A stretch of 64,000 nt of DNA from Flavobacterium sp. 245 (GCF_004362055.1 NZ_SNXB01000004.1:372001-436000), one strand, 5' to 3'; numbered from the stretch's first letter, positions 1 to 9,781 are shown. The notes: generated by a model not told the origin, from the sequence alone. Program-made: numbers and translations.

Positions 1-480
1 ATTGGGTGGGCATCAAAACCTTATTATGACAATACTTTAAAGGTGCTTCACTGGGCAAAAGAGTTGCAGTTTGGTCAAGATAAAGAGCATACTCTTAACT
101 ACGATTTAAGAGTCTTGGGAAGAAAAGGAATGTACAATATTTCTGCCGTAGCAGGAGTTAACCAGCTTGCGGAAGTAAAAGCAAGTATTCCGGGAATTAT
201 TCAAAGTGTTGAATTTAATGACGGAAACAAATACCTAGATTTTGATGCCGACACAGACACTGTTGCTGCCTGGACAATTGGCGGTTTAGTTGCGGGAAAA
301 GTACTGGCTAAAGTTGGTTTCTTTGCTATTGTGGCAAAATTCGCAAAAGTAATTGTGATTGGAATTGTAGCCGCTTTTGCAGCTGTAAAGAAATTCTTTT
401 TTGGAAGCAAAGATCAAGTTGCAAGAAAACCTGAAGAAGAAACAGCTCTTTTAGAAGAAAACAATTCTACTGAGGAATAG
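1..480 (+). CDS. DUF2167 family membrane-anchored protein, 5'-truncated by window edge
   Basis: The frame is open from base 1, so only the C-terminal ~159 residues are present and the true start lies outside the window; a GTG at 43 is not a credible start. The segment reads through a conserved soluble part (LNYDLRVLGRKG, then SIPGIIQSVEF) into a hydrophobic C-terminus with GGLVAGKVLAKVGFF followed by a long apolar helix and a charged tail. That layout is what I recall for DUF2167, a predicted membrane protein of unknown function. Family assignment is by recognition only. Confidence 0.75.
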   Translation: MGWASKPYYDNTLKVLHWAKELQFGQDKEHTLNYDLRVLGRKGMYNISAVAGVNQLAEVKASIPGIIQSVEFNDGNKYLDFDADTDTVAAWTIGGLVAGKVLAKVGFFAIVAKFAKVIVIGIVAAFAAVKKFFFGSKDQVARKPEEETALLEENNSTEE

Positions 481-488
481 TTTTTTTT

Positions 489-570
489 GCCACGAATTCC
501 ACAAATTTTCACGAATTAATTCTTTTGTATTATTAAAAAAAAATTAGTGGAAATTTGTGAAATTCGTGGC
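489..570. terminator. Long inverted repeat after DUF2167 gene
   Basis: A 20-bp arm at 489-508 pairs with 551-570 with one mismatch, leaving a ~42-nt AT-rich loop. It lies directly after the stop codon, preceded by a T run and followed by TTTTTT, so it can work as a bidirectional intrinsic terminator. Confidence 0.6.
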
Positions 571-606
571 TAACTTTTTTCATAAACCTACAAGGTTTTA
601 AAAACC

Positions 607-637
607 TTGCAGGAACTCATATACCTTTGTACCTTTG
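607..637 (+). promoter_or_regulatory. Bacteroidota-type promoter of TrmH methyltransferase gene
   Basis: A TTG (-33 element) at 607-609 is followed 20 bp later by TACCTTTG at 630-637, matching the Flavobacterium consensus TTG-N17-23-TAnnTTTG. A second overlapping TACCTTTG sits at 622-629. It supports the ATG at 666 as start, because an upstream in-frame start would lie inside the promoter. Confidence 0.6.
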
Positions 638-665
638 CTTCTTTGCAACTTTGAGCCTTAAAAAA

Positions 666-1457
666 ATGAAACAAATCACTTCAGTACAAAATCCGTTTAT
701 AAAATCACTTGTTTTACTTCAGGAAAAATCCAAAGCAAGAAAACAGACCGGAACATTTTTAATTGAAGGACAACGTGAAATTTCATTAGCCATAAAAGGC
801 GGTTACGAAATTGAAACGGTTTTGTTTTTACCCGAATTAATTTCTGAAAAAGAAATAAACAAACTGATTCAGAATCCGTTTCAAATCATCGAAATTAATA
901 AAGAAGTTTATCAAAAACTGGCTTATCGTGATACTACCGAAGGTATTTTGGCTATAGCCAAAACCAAATCGCTGAAATTATCTGATTTGAAATTATCTGA
1001 AAATCCATTAATTCTTGTTGTTGAATCTTTGGAAAAACCAGGGAATATTGGCGCTGTTTTACGTACTGCTGATGCGGCTAATCTAGATGCTGTTTTAATC
1101 GCTAATCCAAAAAGTGATTTATACAACCCGAATATCGTGCGTTCAAGCGTTGGCTGTCTTTTTACCAACCAAATTGCAACTGGAACATCAGAAGAAATTA
1201 TTGCTTTTTTAAAAGAAAAAAAGATCAATTTTTACAGCGCAACTTTACAAAATTCAACTTCCTATCATACACAAAATTTTACCGCTCCAACGGCTTTAGT
1301 TGTAGGAACTGAAGCGACAGGCCTAACACAGCAATGGCGTGACGAAGCAACTCAAAACATCATTATCCCAATGCAGGGCGAAATTGATAGCATGAACGTT
1401 TCGGTTGCGGCTGCCATTTTAATTTTCGAGGCAAAACGCCAAAGAGGATTTAATTAA
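666..1457 (+). CDS. SpoU/TrmH-family rRNA 2'-O-methyltransferase
   Basis: This is a SPOUT-class enzyme that transfers a methyl group from S-adenosylmethionine to a ribose 2'-OH, probably in 23S rRNA. The 263-aa protein has an N-terminal substrate-binding region (ITSVQNPFIKSL, then FLIEGQREI). The three knot motifs follow: KPGNIGAVLRTADAA, VVGTEATGL, and IPMQGEIDSMNVSVAAA with the usual NVSVA segment. I chose ATG 666 over the upstream frame extension because a promoter ends at 637. The exact target nucleotide cannot be told from sequence. Confidence 0.88.
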   Translation: MKQITSVQNPFIKSLVLLQEKSKARKQTGTFLIEGQREISLAIKGGYEIETVLFLPELISEKEINKLIQNPFQIIEINKEVYQKLAYRDTTEGILAIAKTKSLKLSDLKLSENPLILVVESLEKPGNIGAVLRTADAANLDAVLIANPKSDLYNPNIVRSSVGCLFTNQIATGTSEEIIAFLKEKKINFYSATLQNSTSYHTQNFTAPTALVVGTEATGLTQQWRDEATQNIIIPMQGEIDSMNVSVAAAILIFEAKRQRGFN

Positions 1458-1473
1458 TTATAAATTAAAAACT

Positions 1474-3012
1474 ATGAATTTTAAACTATCACTTTTAGCA
1501 TTATTTTTCTGTTTTTCCCTTTCTGCTCAAATCACTAATCAGGAAGTTGATGAATTGGTAAACAGAACTATTAAAACTTTTGATGTTCCAGGAATAGCAG
1601 TTGCGATTGTAAAAGATGGAAAAGTAGTTCTGGCAAAAGGTTATGGCGTAAAATCAACTCTAACACAGCAAAAAGTAGATGCCAATACACTTTTCGGAAT
1701 TGCATCAAATAGCAAAGCATTTACCTCTGCAGCTTTAGCAATGTTGGTTGACGAAGGTAAAATTAAATGGGACGACAAAGTCATTAAATACCTTCCGGAT
1801 TTTAAAATGTATGATGATTATGTAACGCGTGAATTCACCATTCGCGATTTGCTGACACATAGAAGCGGACTTGGACTTGGTGCAGGAGATTTAATGATCT
1901 GGCCTGACGGAAGTGATTTTAAAGCAACAGATATTATTCATAATCTACGTTATTTAAAACCTGTTTCTAGCTTTAGAACAAAATATGATTATGACAATTT
2001 AATGTATATTATTGCAGGTGAAATTGTTCACGTTGTAAGCGACAAAACCTGGGCCGATTTTGTTGAAGAGCGCATTATGAAACCGTTGGAAATGAACAAC
2101 AGCGTCGCTTCAATTAAGCGCTTAAAAGACACTTCAAATGTAATTACGCCTCATGTTCCTATTGACGGAAAACTAAAAACGATAAAACGCTACGAAAATC
2201 AGCTTTTTGATGGCGCTGCCGGAATTTATTCCAGTGTAAACGACTTGAGCAAATGGGCCATTTTACAAATCAATAACGGAAAATACGGCGATAATAAACA
2301 GTTGTTTTCAGAAAAAGAACATGACGAAATGTGGCAGCTGCAAACTATTATTCCGGCTAAAACAAGACCGCCTTATAACACTCATTTTTCTGGCTATGGA
2401 TTAGGATGGTTTTTGAGTGATGTAAAAGGATACAAGCAAGTCTCGCATACGGGAGGTTTAGAAGGAAATGTTACACAGACAACTTTGATTCCTGAAATTG
2501 GTTTAGGAATTATTGTTTTAACAAATCAGCAGTCTGGAGCTGCTTTTAATGCAATTACAAACACTATAAAAGACAGTTATTTAGGCATTAAATCAGATGA
2601 TTATGTGACGGTTTACAGCAACAAAATGAAGGCCAACGAAGAAAAAGCCGATAAAGTTACAGACGAAGTTTGGGCAGTTGTTGCTAAGAATAAAAAAGAC
2701 AAAATAAAAACTGATTTTTCTAAAATAGTTGGTACTTATAAAGACAATTGGTTTGGAGAAGTTACGATTACAGAGAAAAAAGGAAAATTATATTTTGCCT
2801 CTAAACGCTCCCCGCAATTGGCAGGCGAAGTTTCTTTTTATAAAGATGGAAATTATGTCGTAAAATGGAATAATGCTTTCTTTCATGCTGACGCCCATTT
2901 ACTTTTCAAATACGACGAAAACGGAAAAGCCACTAATCTAAAAATGCTTCCAATTTCTGAGCTGACTGATTTTAGTTATGATTTTCAAGATTTAGATTTT
3001 TCTAAAGAATAG
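1474..3012 (+). CDS. Serine hydrolase of the beta-lactamase (class C-like) family, secreted
   Basis: A penicillin-binding-protein-like hydrolase of 512 aa. Residues 1-19 are a signal peptide ending SLSAQ. The catalytic SxxK is S78-K81 (SNSK), the YxN motif is Y173-D-N175, and an HTGG near residue 325 takes the place of KTG. The C-terminal ~120 residues form an extra domain resembling DUF3471, common on Bacteroidota esterase-type members. It follows the methyltransferase gene by 16 bp and may be cotranscribed. Likely an esterase or peptidase rather than a resistance beta-lactamase; substrate unknown. Confidence 0.85.
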   Translation: MNFKLSLLALFFCFSLSAQITNQEVDELVNRTIKTFDVPGIAVAIVKDGKVVLAKGYGVKSTLTQQKVDANTLFGIASNSKAFTSAALAMLVDEGKIKWDDKVIKYLPDFKMYDDYVTREFTIRDLLTHRSGLGLGAGDLMIWPDGSDFKATDIIHNLRYLKPVSSFRTKYDYDNLMYIIAGEIVHVVSDKTWADFVEERIMKPLEMNNSVASIKRLKDTSNVITPHVPIDGKLKTIKRYENQLFDGAAGIYSSVNDLSKWAILQINNGKYGDNKQLFSEKEHDEMWQLQTIIPAKTRPPYNTHFSGYGLGWFLSDVKGYKQVSHTGGLEGNVTQTTLIPEIGLGIIVLTNQQSGAAFNAITNTIKDSYLGIKSDDYVTVYSNKMKANEEKADKVTDEVWAVVAKNKKDKIKTDFSKIVGTYKDNWFGEVTITEKKGKLYFASKRSPQLAGEVSFYKDGNYVVKWNNAFFHADAHLLFKYDENGKATNLKMLPISELTDFSYDFQDLDFSKE

Positions 3013-3015
3013 TTT

Positions 3016-3090
3016 TTGTTTCAGGTTTCAGGTTTCAGGTTTCACGTTGAATGCCGTGGTCAAAAACTTGAAACCTGAAACCTGAAACAA
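3016..3090. terminator. 22-bp perfect inverted repeat built from direct word repeats
   Basis: Arms 3016-3037 and 3069-3090 are exact reverse complements; each arm is made of the word GGTTTCA repeated. It lies 4 bp after the serine hydrolase stop codon and before the relA/spoT gene, so it probably terminates the upstream transcript. Confidence 0.65.
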
Positions 3091-3162
3091 AATAATTTCA
3101 TTCTGTAGATTCCTTGCGTATATTCAAACTAATGCTTATTTTTAGTACTTGAATATGCCGTT

Positions 3163-5382
3163 ATGATAGAAATAGATATTGAGAAAGAAAACAAAGCGAT
3201 TGCGCAGGAATACAAGGAATTACTTCGAATAAGTTATCAAACTTTAACCCCCGCCGATAAAAAACTGATTCGGAAAGCTTTTGATGTTGCCGTTGACGCT
3301 CACAAAGAGCAAAGACGCAAATCTGGCGAAGCGTATATCTTTCATCCTATTGCAGTTGCGAAAATTGTTGCCTCAGAAATTGGTCTGGGTGCGACCTCTA
3401 TTGCTGCGGCCTTATTACACGATGTTGTCGAAGATACACCAATGACTGTTGAAGAAATTGAGCGTTTATTCAACCCAAAAGTGGCCCAATTAGTTGAAGG
3501 TTTGACTAAAATCTCTTTGGTTCAAAAAGATTTAAATGCTTCAATGCAGGCGGAGAATTTTAGAAAAATGATCTTGACACTGAATGATGATGTTCGAGTT
3601 ATTTTGATAAAACTGGCCGACAGGCTTCATAATATGCAGACCATGGATTCGATGGCTGAATATAAACAAACGAAAATTGCTTCGGAAACGCTTTATATTT
3701 ATGCCCCTCTTGCCCATCGTTTAGGACTTTATAATATAAAAACCAAGTTAGAAGATTTAGGTTTAAAATATACAGAACCTGCTGTTTACAATGATATCGT
3801 AAGCAAAATCAGGGAAACAAAAGAGGAACAAGATGCTTACATAAAAGATATTTCGGACGTTTTGAAAAAATCTCTGGATGTCGAAAATATTGACTACATC
3901 ATAAAAGGCCGTCCGAAATCTATTTATTCGATCCGCCGAAAAATGCGCGCTCAAAATGTGAGTTTTGATGAAGTTTATGACAAATTTGCACTTAGAATTG
4001 TCTATAAATCAGATCCTCACGATGAAAAATTTATCGCCTGGAAAATCTATTCAATTGTAACGGATCATTACAGACCAAGTCCGAGTCGTTTGCGCGACTG
4101 GATTTCATCTCCAAAATCAACTGGTTATGAAGCACTTCACATTACAGTTATGGGACCAAAAGGTCGCTGGGTGGAAGTTCAGGTGCGAAGTGAACGTATG
4201 GATGAAATTGCTGAGAAAGGTTATGCTGCACATTATAAATACAAAAATGGTGCAACCGAAGAAAGCGGTCTTGATACTTGGCTAAACTTGCTTCGCGAAG
4301 CATTGGAAAATCCAGAAACAAATGCCGTAGATTTTGTTGAAGATTTCAAAATGAATTTATATTCCAAAGAAATTTTCATTTTTACACCTAAAGGAGAAAT
4401 AAAATCATTGCCTAAAGGCGCTACTTCATTGGATTTCGCATTCAGTATTCACTCTGAAATTGGAATCAAAACAAGAGGAACCCGTGTAAACGGACGCCTC
4501 GTTCCGTTAAATCATGAATTAAAAAGTGGTGATCAAGTTGAAGTTATTACATCTGCCAATCAAAAGCCAACGGTGAACTGGCTGGAATATGTTACCACTT
4601 CGAGAGCAAAAAATAAAATCAAAAACGTTCTTAACGAGAACACGAAAAAAATTGGCGAGGAAGGAAAAGAACTTCTTACCCGAAAATTAAAACATTTAAA
4701 AGTCACTCTTAACGAGCAAGTTACAAACGAGCTGGTAAACTTTTTTAAATTAAAAACAAGCTTAGATTTATTTTATAGAGTTGGAATTGGCGCAATTGAA
4801 AATCAGCAACTAAAAGATTATGCCGCTCAAAAAAGCAATTCGTTTATCAATTTCTTCAAAAATAAAATCAAAAGAAATAAAGATACTGCAGACGAGGATA
4901 TTCATAAACCAGTTATCAGCAGCAATTACGACATGTTGGTTTTTGGAACCGAACATGACAAACTCGATTATAAGCTTTCGCAATGCTGTAACCCAATTCC
5001 GGGCGACGATGTTTTTGGTTTTGTTACAATAAACGAAGGAATAAAAGTGCATAAAAAAGATTGTCCAAATGCAATTGGAATGCAGTCAAATTATGCGTAC
5101 CGAATTATGAGCGCCAAATGGATTGATTCCTCTCAGGAAGAATTCAAAGCAATTATCAACATTACCGGAATGGATGTTTTGGGACTTACAAATCAATTGA
5201 CAAAAGTAATTTCGAACAATATGAGCGTGAATATTCAAAGCATTTCTTTGAGTACAGATGCTGGAATTTTTCACGGACAGGTTGCTGTCATTGTGAAAAA
5301 TAACACCATTTTGAAAAAAATGATTAATGCGATCAAGAAAATAGATGGTGTAGATAAAGTTACAAGAGAATATCGAACATAA
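3163..5382 (+). CDS. spoT: Bifunctional (p)ppGpp synthetase/hydrolase, RelA/SpoT homolog
   Basis: Controls the stringent response by making and degrading (p)ppGpp. The 739-aa protein has the full long-RSH layout. The HD hydrolase domain has H61 and the HD pair H86-D87 (LLHDVVED). The synthetase domain starts near GRPKSIYSIRRKM and contains YEALHI. A TGS domain lies near 400-460, then a Cys-rich segment (SQCCNPIPGDD) and a C-terminal ACT domain. The charge motif before the synthetase YxxLH is RLRD, an RxKD-like form found in bifunctional enzymes rather than the ExDD of synthesis-only RelA. With an intact HD site, both activities are expected. Confidence 0.93.
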   Translation: MIEIDIEKENKAIAQEYKELLRISYQTLTPADKKLIRKAFDVAVDAHKEQRRKSGEAYIFHPIAVAKIVASEIGLGATSIAAALLHDVVEDTPMTVEEIERLFNPKVAQLVEGLTKISLVQKDLNASMQAENFRKMILTLNDDVRVILIKLADRLHNMQTMDSMAEYKQTKIASETLYIYAPLAHRLGLYNIKTKLEDLGLKYTEPAVYNDIVSKIRETKEEQDAYIKDISDVLKKSLDVENIDYIIKGRPKSIYSIRRKMRAQNVSFDEVYDKFALRIVYKSDPHDEKFIAWKIYSIVTDHYRPSPSRLRDWISSPKSTGYEALHITVMGPKGRWVEVQVRSERMDEIAEKGYAAHYKYKNGATEESGLDTWLNLLREALENPETNAVDFVEDFKMNLYSKEIFIFTPKGEIKSLPKGATSLDFAFSIHSEIGIKTRGTRVNGRLVPLNHELKSGDQVEVITSANQKPTVNWLEYVTTSRAKNKIKNVLNENTKKIGEEGKELLTRKLKHLKVTLNEQVTNELVNFFKLKTSLDLFYRVGIGAIENQQLKDYAAQKSNSFINFFKNKIKRNKDTADEDIHKPVISSNYDMLVFGTEHDKLDYKLSQCCNPIPGDDVFGFVTINEGIKVHKKDCPNAIGMQSNYAYRIMSAKWIDSSQEEFKAIINITGMDVLGLTNQLTKVISNNMSVNIQSISLSTDAGIFHGQVAVIVKNNTILKKMINAIKKIDGVDKVTREYRT

Positions 5383-5417
5383 ATATTCACGACTAAAGAG
5401 TGTATGAAAAATATTCT

Positions 5418-5543
5418 AACACATAGAAACATAGATTTGGAACGCGCAAAAAAGGCGTTTCACTTATAAACATAGACTATGTGTTAGAAACTAGTTTCTT
5501 TTTGTCCACTTTTTTAGAAATAAAACCTATGTTTCTATGTGTT
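5418..5543. repeat. Intergenic inverted repeat, 17-bp perfect arms
   Basis: Arms 5418-5434 and 5527-5543 are perfect reverse complements (AACACATAGAAACATAG type). Inside the loop a second palindrome, AGAAACTAGTTTCT, and another copy of the ACATAG word occur. It fills most of the gap between spoT and the next gene; probable terminator or decayed small repeat. Confidence 0.5.
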
Positions 5544-5589
5544 TAAAATAATTACGCTCAAAGTGAAAGCAAGAACTTAAATATTTTTT

Positions 5590-6132
5590 ATGGAAAATGA
5601 AAACTTAGCAATTCCTGAAATACATTTTGATGAAAATGGCGAACTTATCATAATCGCTTCTAATTCTTCTTCAAAAGATGATTTTGATTTTTTTCAGGGA
5701 AAGTCTTTCATTCGAAATAAAAAATTAAAACAACGATTTGCAAATTGTAGCGAATGGATTGAGTTTCCATCGACTCAGGAAATGTATAAAATCCTGAACG
5801 GAATTGGAAATATCGATAATTTCCTGGCCACTTTTGACGGAGAACCTTTTGAAGGAATGACCGTTAGGCTTTTTAATCTAAAAACGAGATTGTGGAGCAT
5901 TTATTGGTCAGATTCGAATACCGGAGTTTTAGACAAACCTGTTGTTGGTTCATTCGAAAATAATATTGGACATTTTTTCTCAAAAGATATTTTTGAAGAA
6001 AAAAATGTGATTCAGGTTTTTCGCTGGGATGCCAGAGATGAGTACAATCCCGTTTGGAGTCAGGCAATGTCTGATGACAACGGAAAAACCTGGGAATGGA
6101 ATTGGTACATGTACATGACGAAAAGCAAATAG
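5590..6132 (+). CDS. Hypothetical protein, DUF1579-like fold suspected
   Basis: A 180-aa soluble protein without signal peptide. A ~35-residue N-terminal tail is followed by a region rich in aromatic beta strands (TRLWSIYWSDS, then VIQVFRWDARDEYNPVWSQA and TWEWNWYMYMT). This resembles lipocalin-like DUF1579-type proteins that Bacteroidota encode for unknown purposes. It stands alone between spoT and a Fur-family gene. I do not recognise a function. Confidence 0.6.
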   Translation: MENENLAIPEIHFDENGELIIIASNSSSKDDFDFFQGKSFIRNKKLKQRFANCSEWIEFPSTQEMYKILNGIGNIDNFLATFDGEPFEGMTVRLFNLKTRLWSIYWSDSNTGVLDKPVVGSFENNIGHFFSKDIFEEKNVIQVFRWDARDEYNPVWSQAMSDDNGKTWEWNWYMYMTKSK

Positions 6133-6316
6133 AAATTTGTTAATTTTATTGTAATTAAAAATATTTATGTTAATTAAGGTTTTTTAGATTCTCCAAAACA
6201 TATCACTGCTAAAGCCTGTAAATATTGTGTTTTTACCACTCTGATATGATTTTGAACGTTAAACTTTAAAGCCGAAACTTTTATTGATTAAAAATAAAAA
6301 ATTATCTTTGCCGGAT

Positions 6317-6775
6317 ATGACACTCATTTCAACTGACAACACTAAGAATCAAGAAATTGTAAAAAATGTTTTTACAATGTATCTTGAACAAAAAGGGCAT
6401 CGCAAAACTCCTGAGCGTTATGCTATACTTCAGGAAATTTACGATAGCGAAGAGCATTTTGATATTGAAAACTTATATATCAAAATGAAAAACAAAAACT
6501 ATCGTGTGAGCAGAGCTACTTTGTACAACACGATTGAGTTATTGTTAGACTGCGCTTTGGTTAGAAAACATCAATTTGGACAAAATCAGGCTTATTACGA
6601 AAAATCGTATTTCGACAAACAGCATGACCATATTATCATGACTGATTCTGGAGAAGTTATTGAATTTTGCGATCCAAGAATTCAGACCATCAAAAAAACA
6701 ATCGAAGAAATATTTGATATCGAAATTACGAATCATTCACTTTATTTCTACGGAAACAAAAAGCAAAAACAATAA
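6317..6775 (+). CDS. Fur-family transcriptional regulator
   Basis: A 152-aa metalloregulator. The winged-helix DNA-binding half contains KTPERYAIL and [13 protein letters not shown], followed by a metal/dimerisation half with the HDHIIM segment. The CxxC pair that usually follows HDH to bind structural zinc is absent (MTDSG instead), leaving one cysteine at VIEFCDP. I prefer ATG 6317 to an upstream TTG in frame because the family starts shortly before the first helix. It precedes purA by 96 bp. Whether it senses iron, zinc or peroxide cannot be decided here. Confidence 0.85.
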   Translation: MTLISTDNTKNQEIVKNVFTMYLEQKGHRKTPERYAILQEIYDSEEHFDIENLYIKMKNKNYRVSRATLYNTIELLLDCALVRKHQFGQNQAYYEKSYFDKQHDHIIMTDSGEVIEFCDPRIQTIKKTIEEIFDIEITNHSLYFYGNKKQKQ

Positions 6776-6871
6776 TCCAGAAAGGAATTATTCAAAAAAA
6801 TAAAAAAAAAGAAAATTAACTACATTAATCAGTAGGGCAACTTAAATTGTCTCAACGCAAATTAAAACAGA

Positions 6872-8143
6872 ATGACCGTAGATTTATTACTAGGATTACA
6901 ATGGGGAGATGAAGGTAAAGGAAAAATTGTTGACGTTCTTACCTCAAATTATGATATTATTGCACGTTTTCAAGGAGGACCAAATGCAGGACATACATTA
7001 GAATTTGATGGAATTAAGCACGTACTTAGAACTATTCCTTCTGGAATTTTCCATAAAAATTCAGTAAACATCATCGGAAATGGTGTTGTAATTGATCCTG
7101 TAGTTTTTCAAAAAGAAATTGAAGGTTTAGAGAAATTCAACCTTGACATCAAAAGCAAATTGATCATTTCGAGAAAAGCGCATTTAATTTTACCAACGCA
7201 CCGTTTACTTGATGCTGCTTCTGAAGCATCAAAAGGAAAAGCAAAAATTGGTTCTACATTAAAAGGAATTGGTCCAACTTATATGGACAAAACGGGTAGA
7301 AACGGTTTACGTGTTGGAGATGTTGAATTAGAAGACTTTAAAGAACGCTACAGAGCTTTAGCTGATAAACATGAGGCAATGATTGCTTTTTATGATGTTG
7401 CTATTCAATATAATTTAGCTGAATTAGAAAAAGAATTCTTTGAAGCTATTGAAGAACTTAAAAAATTAGATTTCATTGACAGTGAAGAATATATGTACCA
7501 AGCTCAAAAAGCAGGTAAATCTATTCTTTGCGAAGGAGCTCAAGGTTCATTGTTAGATGTTGATTTTGGAACTTACCCTTTCGTAACTTCATCAAATACT
7601 ACTGCTGCAGGTGCTTGTACTGGTTTAGGAATTGCTCCTAACAAAATCAAAGAAGTTTACGGAATTTTTAAAGCTTACGTTACACGTGTTGGTAGCGGAC
7701 CTTTCCCAACTGAACTTTTTGATGAAGTTGGCGCTACAATGGCAAGAGTTGGTAACGAATTTGGATCTGTTACAGGAAGACAAAGACGTTGCGGATGGTT
7801 AGACCTTGTTGCTTTAAAATATGCTGTTCAAGTTAACGGAGTTACTCAGTTAATGATGATGAAAGGCGATGTTCTTTCTGGATTCGAAACTTTAAAAGTT
7901 TGTACGGAATACAACTATAAAGGACAAAACATTTCTCATTTCCCTTACAACATTGAACCAGAAAATGTAACTCCTATTTACAAAGAGTTCAAAGGATGGC
8001 AAGCAGATTTAACTGGTTTAACTACTTATGATCAATTGCCAATTGAGCTAAAAGAATATATCGAATTTATTGAAGCTGAAGTTGGAGTGCCAATCAAAAT
8101 TGTATCGGTTGGACCAGACAGAAAGCAAACAATAACAAAATAA
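6872..8143 (+). CDS. purA: Adenylosuccinate synthetase
   Basis: Catalyses the GTP-dependent joining of IMP and aspartate to adenylosuccinate, the first committed step to AMP. The 423-aa length is normal. Seen motifs: N-terminal LQWGDEGKGKIVD (phosphate loop), GGPNAGHT, KGIGPTYMDK, CEGAQGSLLDVDFGTYPFVTSS, TRVGSGPFPTE and the C-terminal VGPDRKQTI. A hairpin terminator follows within 10 bp. Its counterpart for GMP, guaB, lies elsewhere in the window on the other strand. Confidence 0.97.
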   Translation: MTVDLLLGLQWGDEGKGKIVDVLTSNYDIIARFQGGPNAGHTLEFDGIKHVLRTIPSGIFHKNSVNIIGNGVVIDPVVFQKEIEGLEKFNLDIKSKLIISRKAHLILPTHRLLDAASEASKGKAKIGSTLKGIGPTYMDKTGRNGLRVGDVELEDFKERYRALADKHEAMIAFYDVAIQYNLAELEKEFFEAIEELKKLDFIDSEEYMYQAQKAGKSILCEGAQGSLLDVDFGTYPFVTSSNTTAAGACTGLGIAPNKIKEVYGIFKAYVTRVGSGPFPTELFDEVGATMARVGNEFGSVTGRQRRCGWLDLVALKYAVQVNGVTQLMMMKGDVLSGFETLKVCTEYNYKGQNISHFPYNIEPENVTPIYKEFKGWQADLTGLTTYDQLPIELKEYIEFIEAEVGVPIKIVSVGPDRKQTITK

Positions 8144-8152
8144 TACATTTTA

Positions 8153-8180
8153 AACGCTCTGATAATCAGGGCGTTTTTTT
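8153..8180 (+). terminator. Rho-independent terminator of purA
   Basis: Stem AACGCTCTGAT paired with ATCAGGGCGTT (one G-T type pair), followed directly by seven T residues, 10 bp after the purA stop codon. Confidence 0.85.
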
Positions 8181-8199
8181 ATACAAATCTATTCGCCTT

Positions 8200-8781
8200 A
8201 TGAAAAATCCAGAAATCAAAATTACCGAAACTTCTTTACTATCAGATAATTGGTATGTTTTAAACAAAGTTACTTTCAGCTATCAGAAAGAAAATGAAAA
8301 TCCTCAAAAACATGTTCGTGAAGTTTATGATCGTGGCAATGGAGCTGGAATTTTATTATATAACTCAAATAAAAAAACGGTTATTCTAACAAGACAATTT
8401 CGTCTGCCAACTTTCTTGAACGGAAATAAAACAGGAATGATGATCGAAGTCTGCGCCGGACTTTTAGACGAAGATAATCCAGAAGAATGCATTATTCGTG
8501 AAACCGAAGAAGAAACAGGTTACCGAATCAAACAAGTCGAAAAAGTAACACAAACGTATATGTCTCCCGGAGCTGTTACGGAAATTTTATATTTGTTTAC
8601 CGGAGAATACGACGAAAGCATGAAAGTTAGCGAAGGCGGAGGATTAGCTTTGGAACAAGAAAACATTGAAGTTCTTGAATATTCTTTTGATGAAGCATAT
8701 GCGATGATCGCATCTGGAGAAATTGTGGATGCGAAAACTATTATTTTGCTACAGCATGCTAAAATAAAAGGGTTGATTTAA
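8200..8781 (+). CDS. nudK: NUDIX hydrolase, NudK-like (GDP-mannose pyrophosphatase)
   Basis: A 193-aa NUDIX enzyme that probably hydrolyses GDP-mannose or a related nucleotide sugar to sugar phosphate and NMP. The Nudix box spans GLLDEDNPEECIIRETEEET, with the REx2EE core intact. The flanking layout, including RQFRLPTF before the box and TQTYMSPGAVTEILYLF after it, matches NudK. It starts just after the purA terminator and is separately transcribed. Substrate assignment rests on resemblance. Confidence 0.82.
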   Translation: MKNPEIKITETSLLSDNWYVLNKVTFSYQKENENPQKHVREVYDRGNGAGILLYNSNKKTVILTRQFRLPTFLNGNKTGMMIEVCAGLLDEDNPEECIIRETEEETGYRIKQVEKVTQTYMSPGAVTEILYLFTGEYDESMKVSEGGGLALEQENIEVLEYSFDEAYAMIASGEIVDAKTIILLQHAKIKGLI

Positions 8782-8817
8782 AAAAAATAAGTATTTTAGT
8801 TTACTGAAATTTAGCAA

Positions 8818-9771
8818 ATGAAAATACTTAAAAGTCGAAAAATACTACTTATAATAATAGCGACACTATTTATACTTATAAATACTGTCGCTTTTTTTCA
8901 TGCTTACAAATTCACCCATTTTACAAGTGATAAATCTGAAAAAACAAAAAGTCCAGAGCGATTATCTTCATTTGAAAAAATTCAGACTTTATTTTTTGGT
9001 GTGAATAATCCAAAACCAAGGAATACTAAATTTCCTTCTCAAAAATATAAAACCTTAAGTCTTCACAGCAATAAACAAATTGAATGTTGGTTCATTAAGA
9101 ATGAAAAATCAAGAGGAACAGTTATCCTATTCCATGGTTATGGCGGAGAAAAATCTTCGATGATTACGAAATCGGATGAGTTTATAAAACTAGGTTTTAG
9201 TACTTTGCTTGTCGATTTTATGGGAAACGGAAATTCTGAAGGAAATCAAACTACAATTGGCTACAAAGAAGCTGAAGAAGTAAAAACAACATTTGATTAT
9301 TTGCAAAAATCAGGCGAAGAAAACATATATCTCTTTGGCACTTCAATGGGAGCTGTGGCCATCATGAAATGTATTAATGATACCAAAATAAAACCAAAAG
9401 GAATAATAATTGAATGTCCATTTGGTTCAATGTACACAACAGTATGTGCGAGATTTAAAAAAATGAATGCGCCAACTTTTCTTATGGCAGGAATTTTACT
9501 TTTCTGGGGCGGTATTCAAAATGGATTTTGGGGATTTAATCACAACCCAACTGAATATGCAAAAAACATATATTGCCCAACTTTATTACTTTATGGCGAA
9601 AAAGATAAAAGTGTAAGCCGAAAAGAAATTGATGAAATATATTCTAATTTAAAAGGCTCTAAAACAATAAGCATTTACAAAAATACTGGGCATGAAAATT
9701 ATTTGATCAATAACAAAGTCGAATGGAAAAAAGATGTTTCTGATTTTCTAGCAAATAAAAAAACAATCTAA
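8818..9771 (+). CDS. Membrane-anchored alpha/beta hydrolase
   Basis: A 317-aa protein with one N-terminal transmembrane segment (about residues 8-28), so the catalytic domain probably faces the periplasm. The fold is shown by VILFHGYGGEKSS (oxyanion strand), the nucleophile elbow GTSMGA, the acid in LYGEKDKSV, and the catalytic His in NTGHENY. Similar to YqkD/BAAT-type acyl hydrolases. The next gene, a small secreted protein, starts 10 bp later, so they are probably cotranscribed. Substrate unknown. Confidence 0.8.
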   Translation: MKILKSRKILLIIIATLFILINTVAFFHAYKFTHFTSDKSEKTKSPERLSSFEKIQTLFFGVNNPKPRNTKFPSQKYKTLSLHSNKQIECWFIKNEKSRGTVILFHGYGGEKSSMITKSDEFIKLGFSTLLVDFMGNGNSEGNQTTIGYKEAEEVKTTFDYLQKSGEENIYLFGTSMGAVAIMKCINDTKIKPKGIIIECPFGSMYTTVCARFKKMNAPTFLMAGILLFWGGIQNGFWGFNHNPTEYAKNIYCPTLLLYGEKDKSVSRKEIDEIYSNLKGSKTISIYKNTGHENYLINNKVEWKKDVSDFLANKKTI

Positions 9772-9781
9772 TATTATAAAA

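Noticed and set aside
923..1228. 101-codon open frame opposite the TrmH gene
   Set aside because: Antisense shadow; the + strand protein has clear SPOUT motifs throughout.
1474..3012. Antibiotic-resistance class C beta-lactamase
   Set aside because: The extra C-terminal DUF3471-like domain and HTGG motif fit esterase/peptidase-type relatives better than AmpC.
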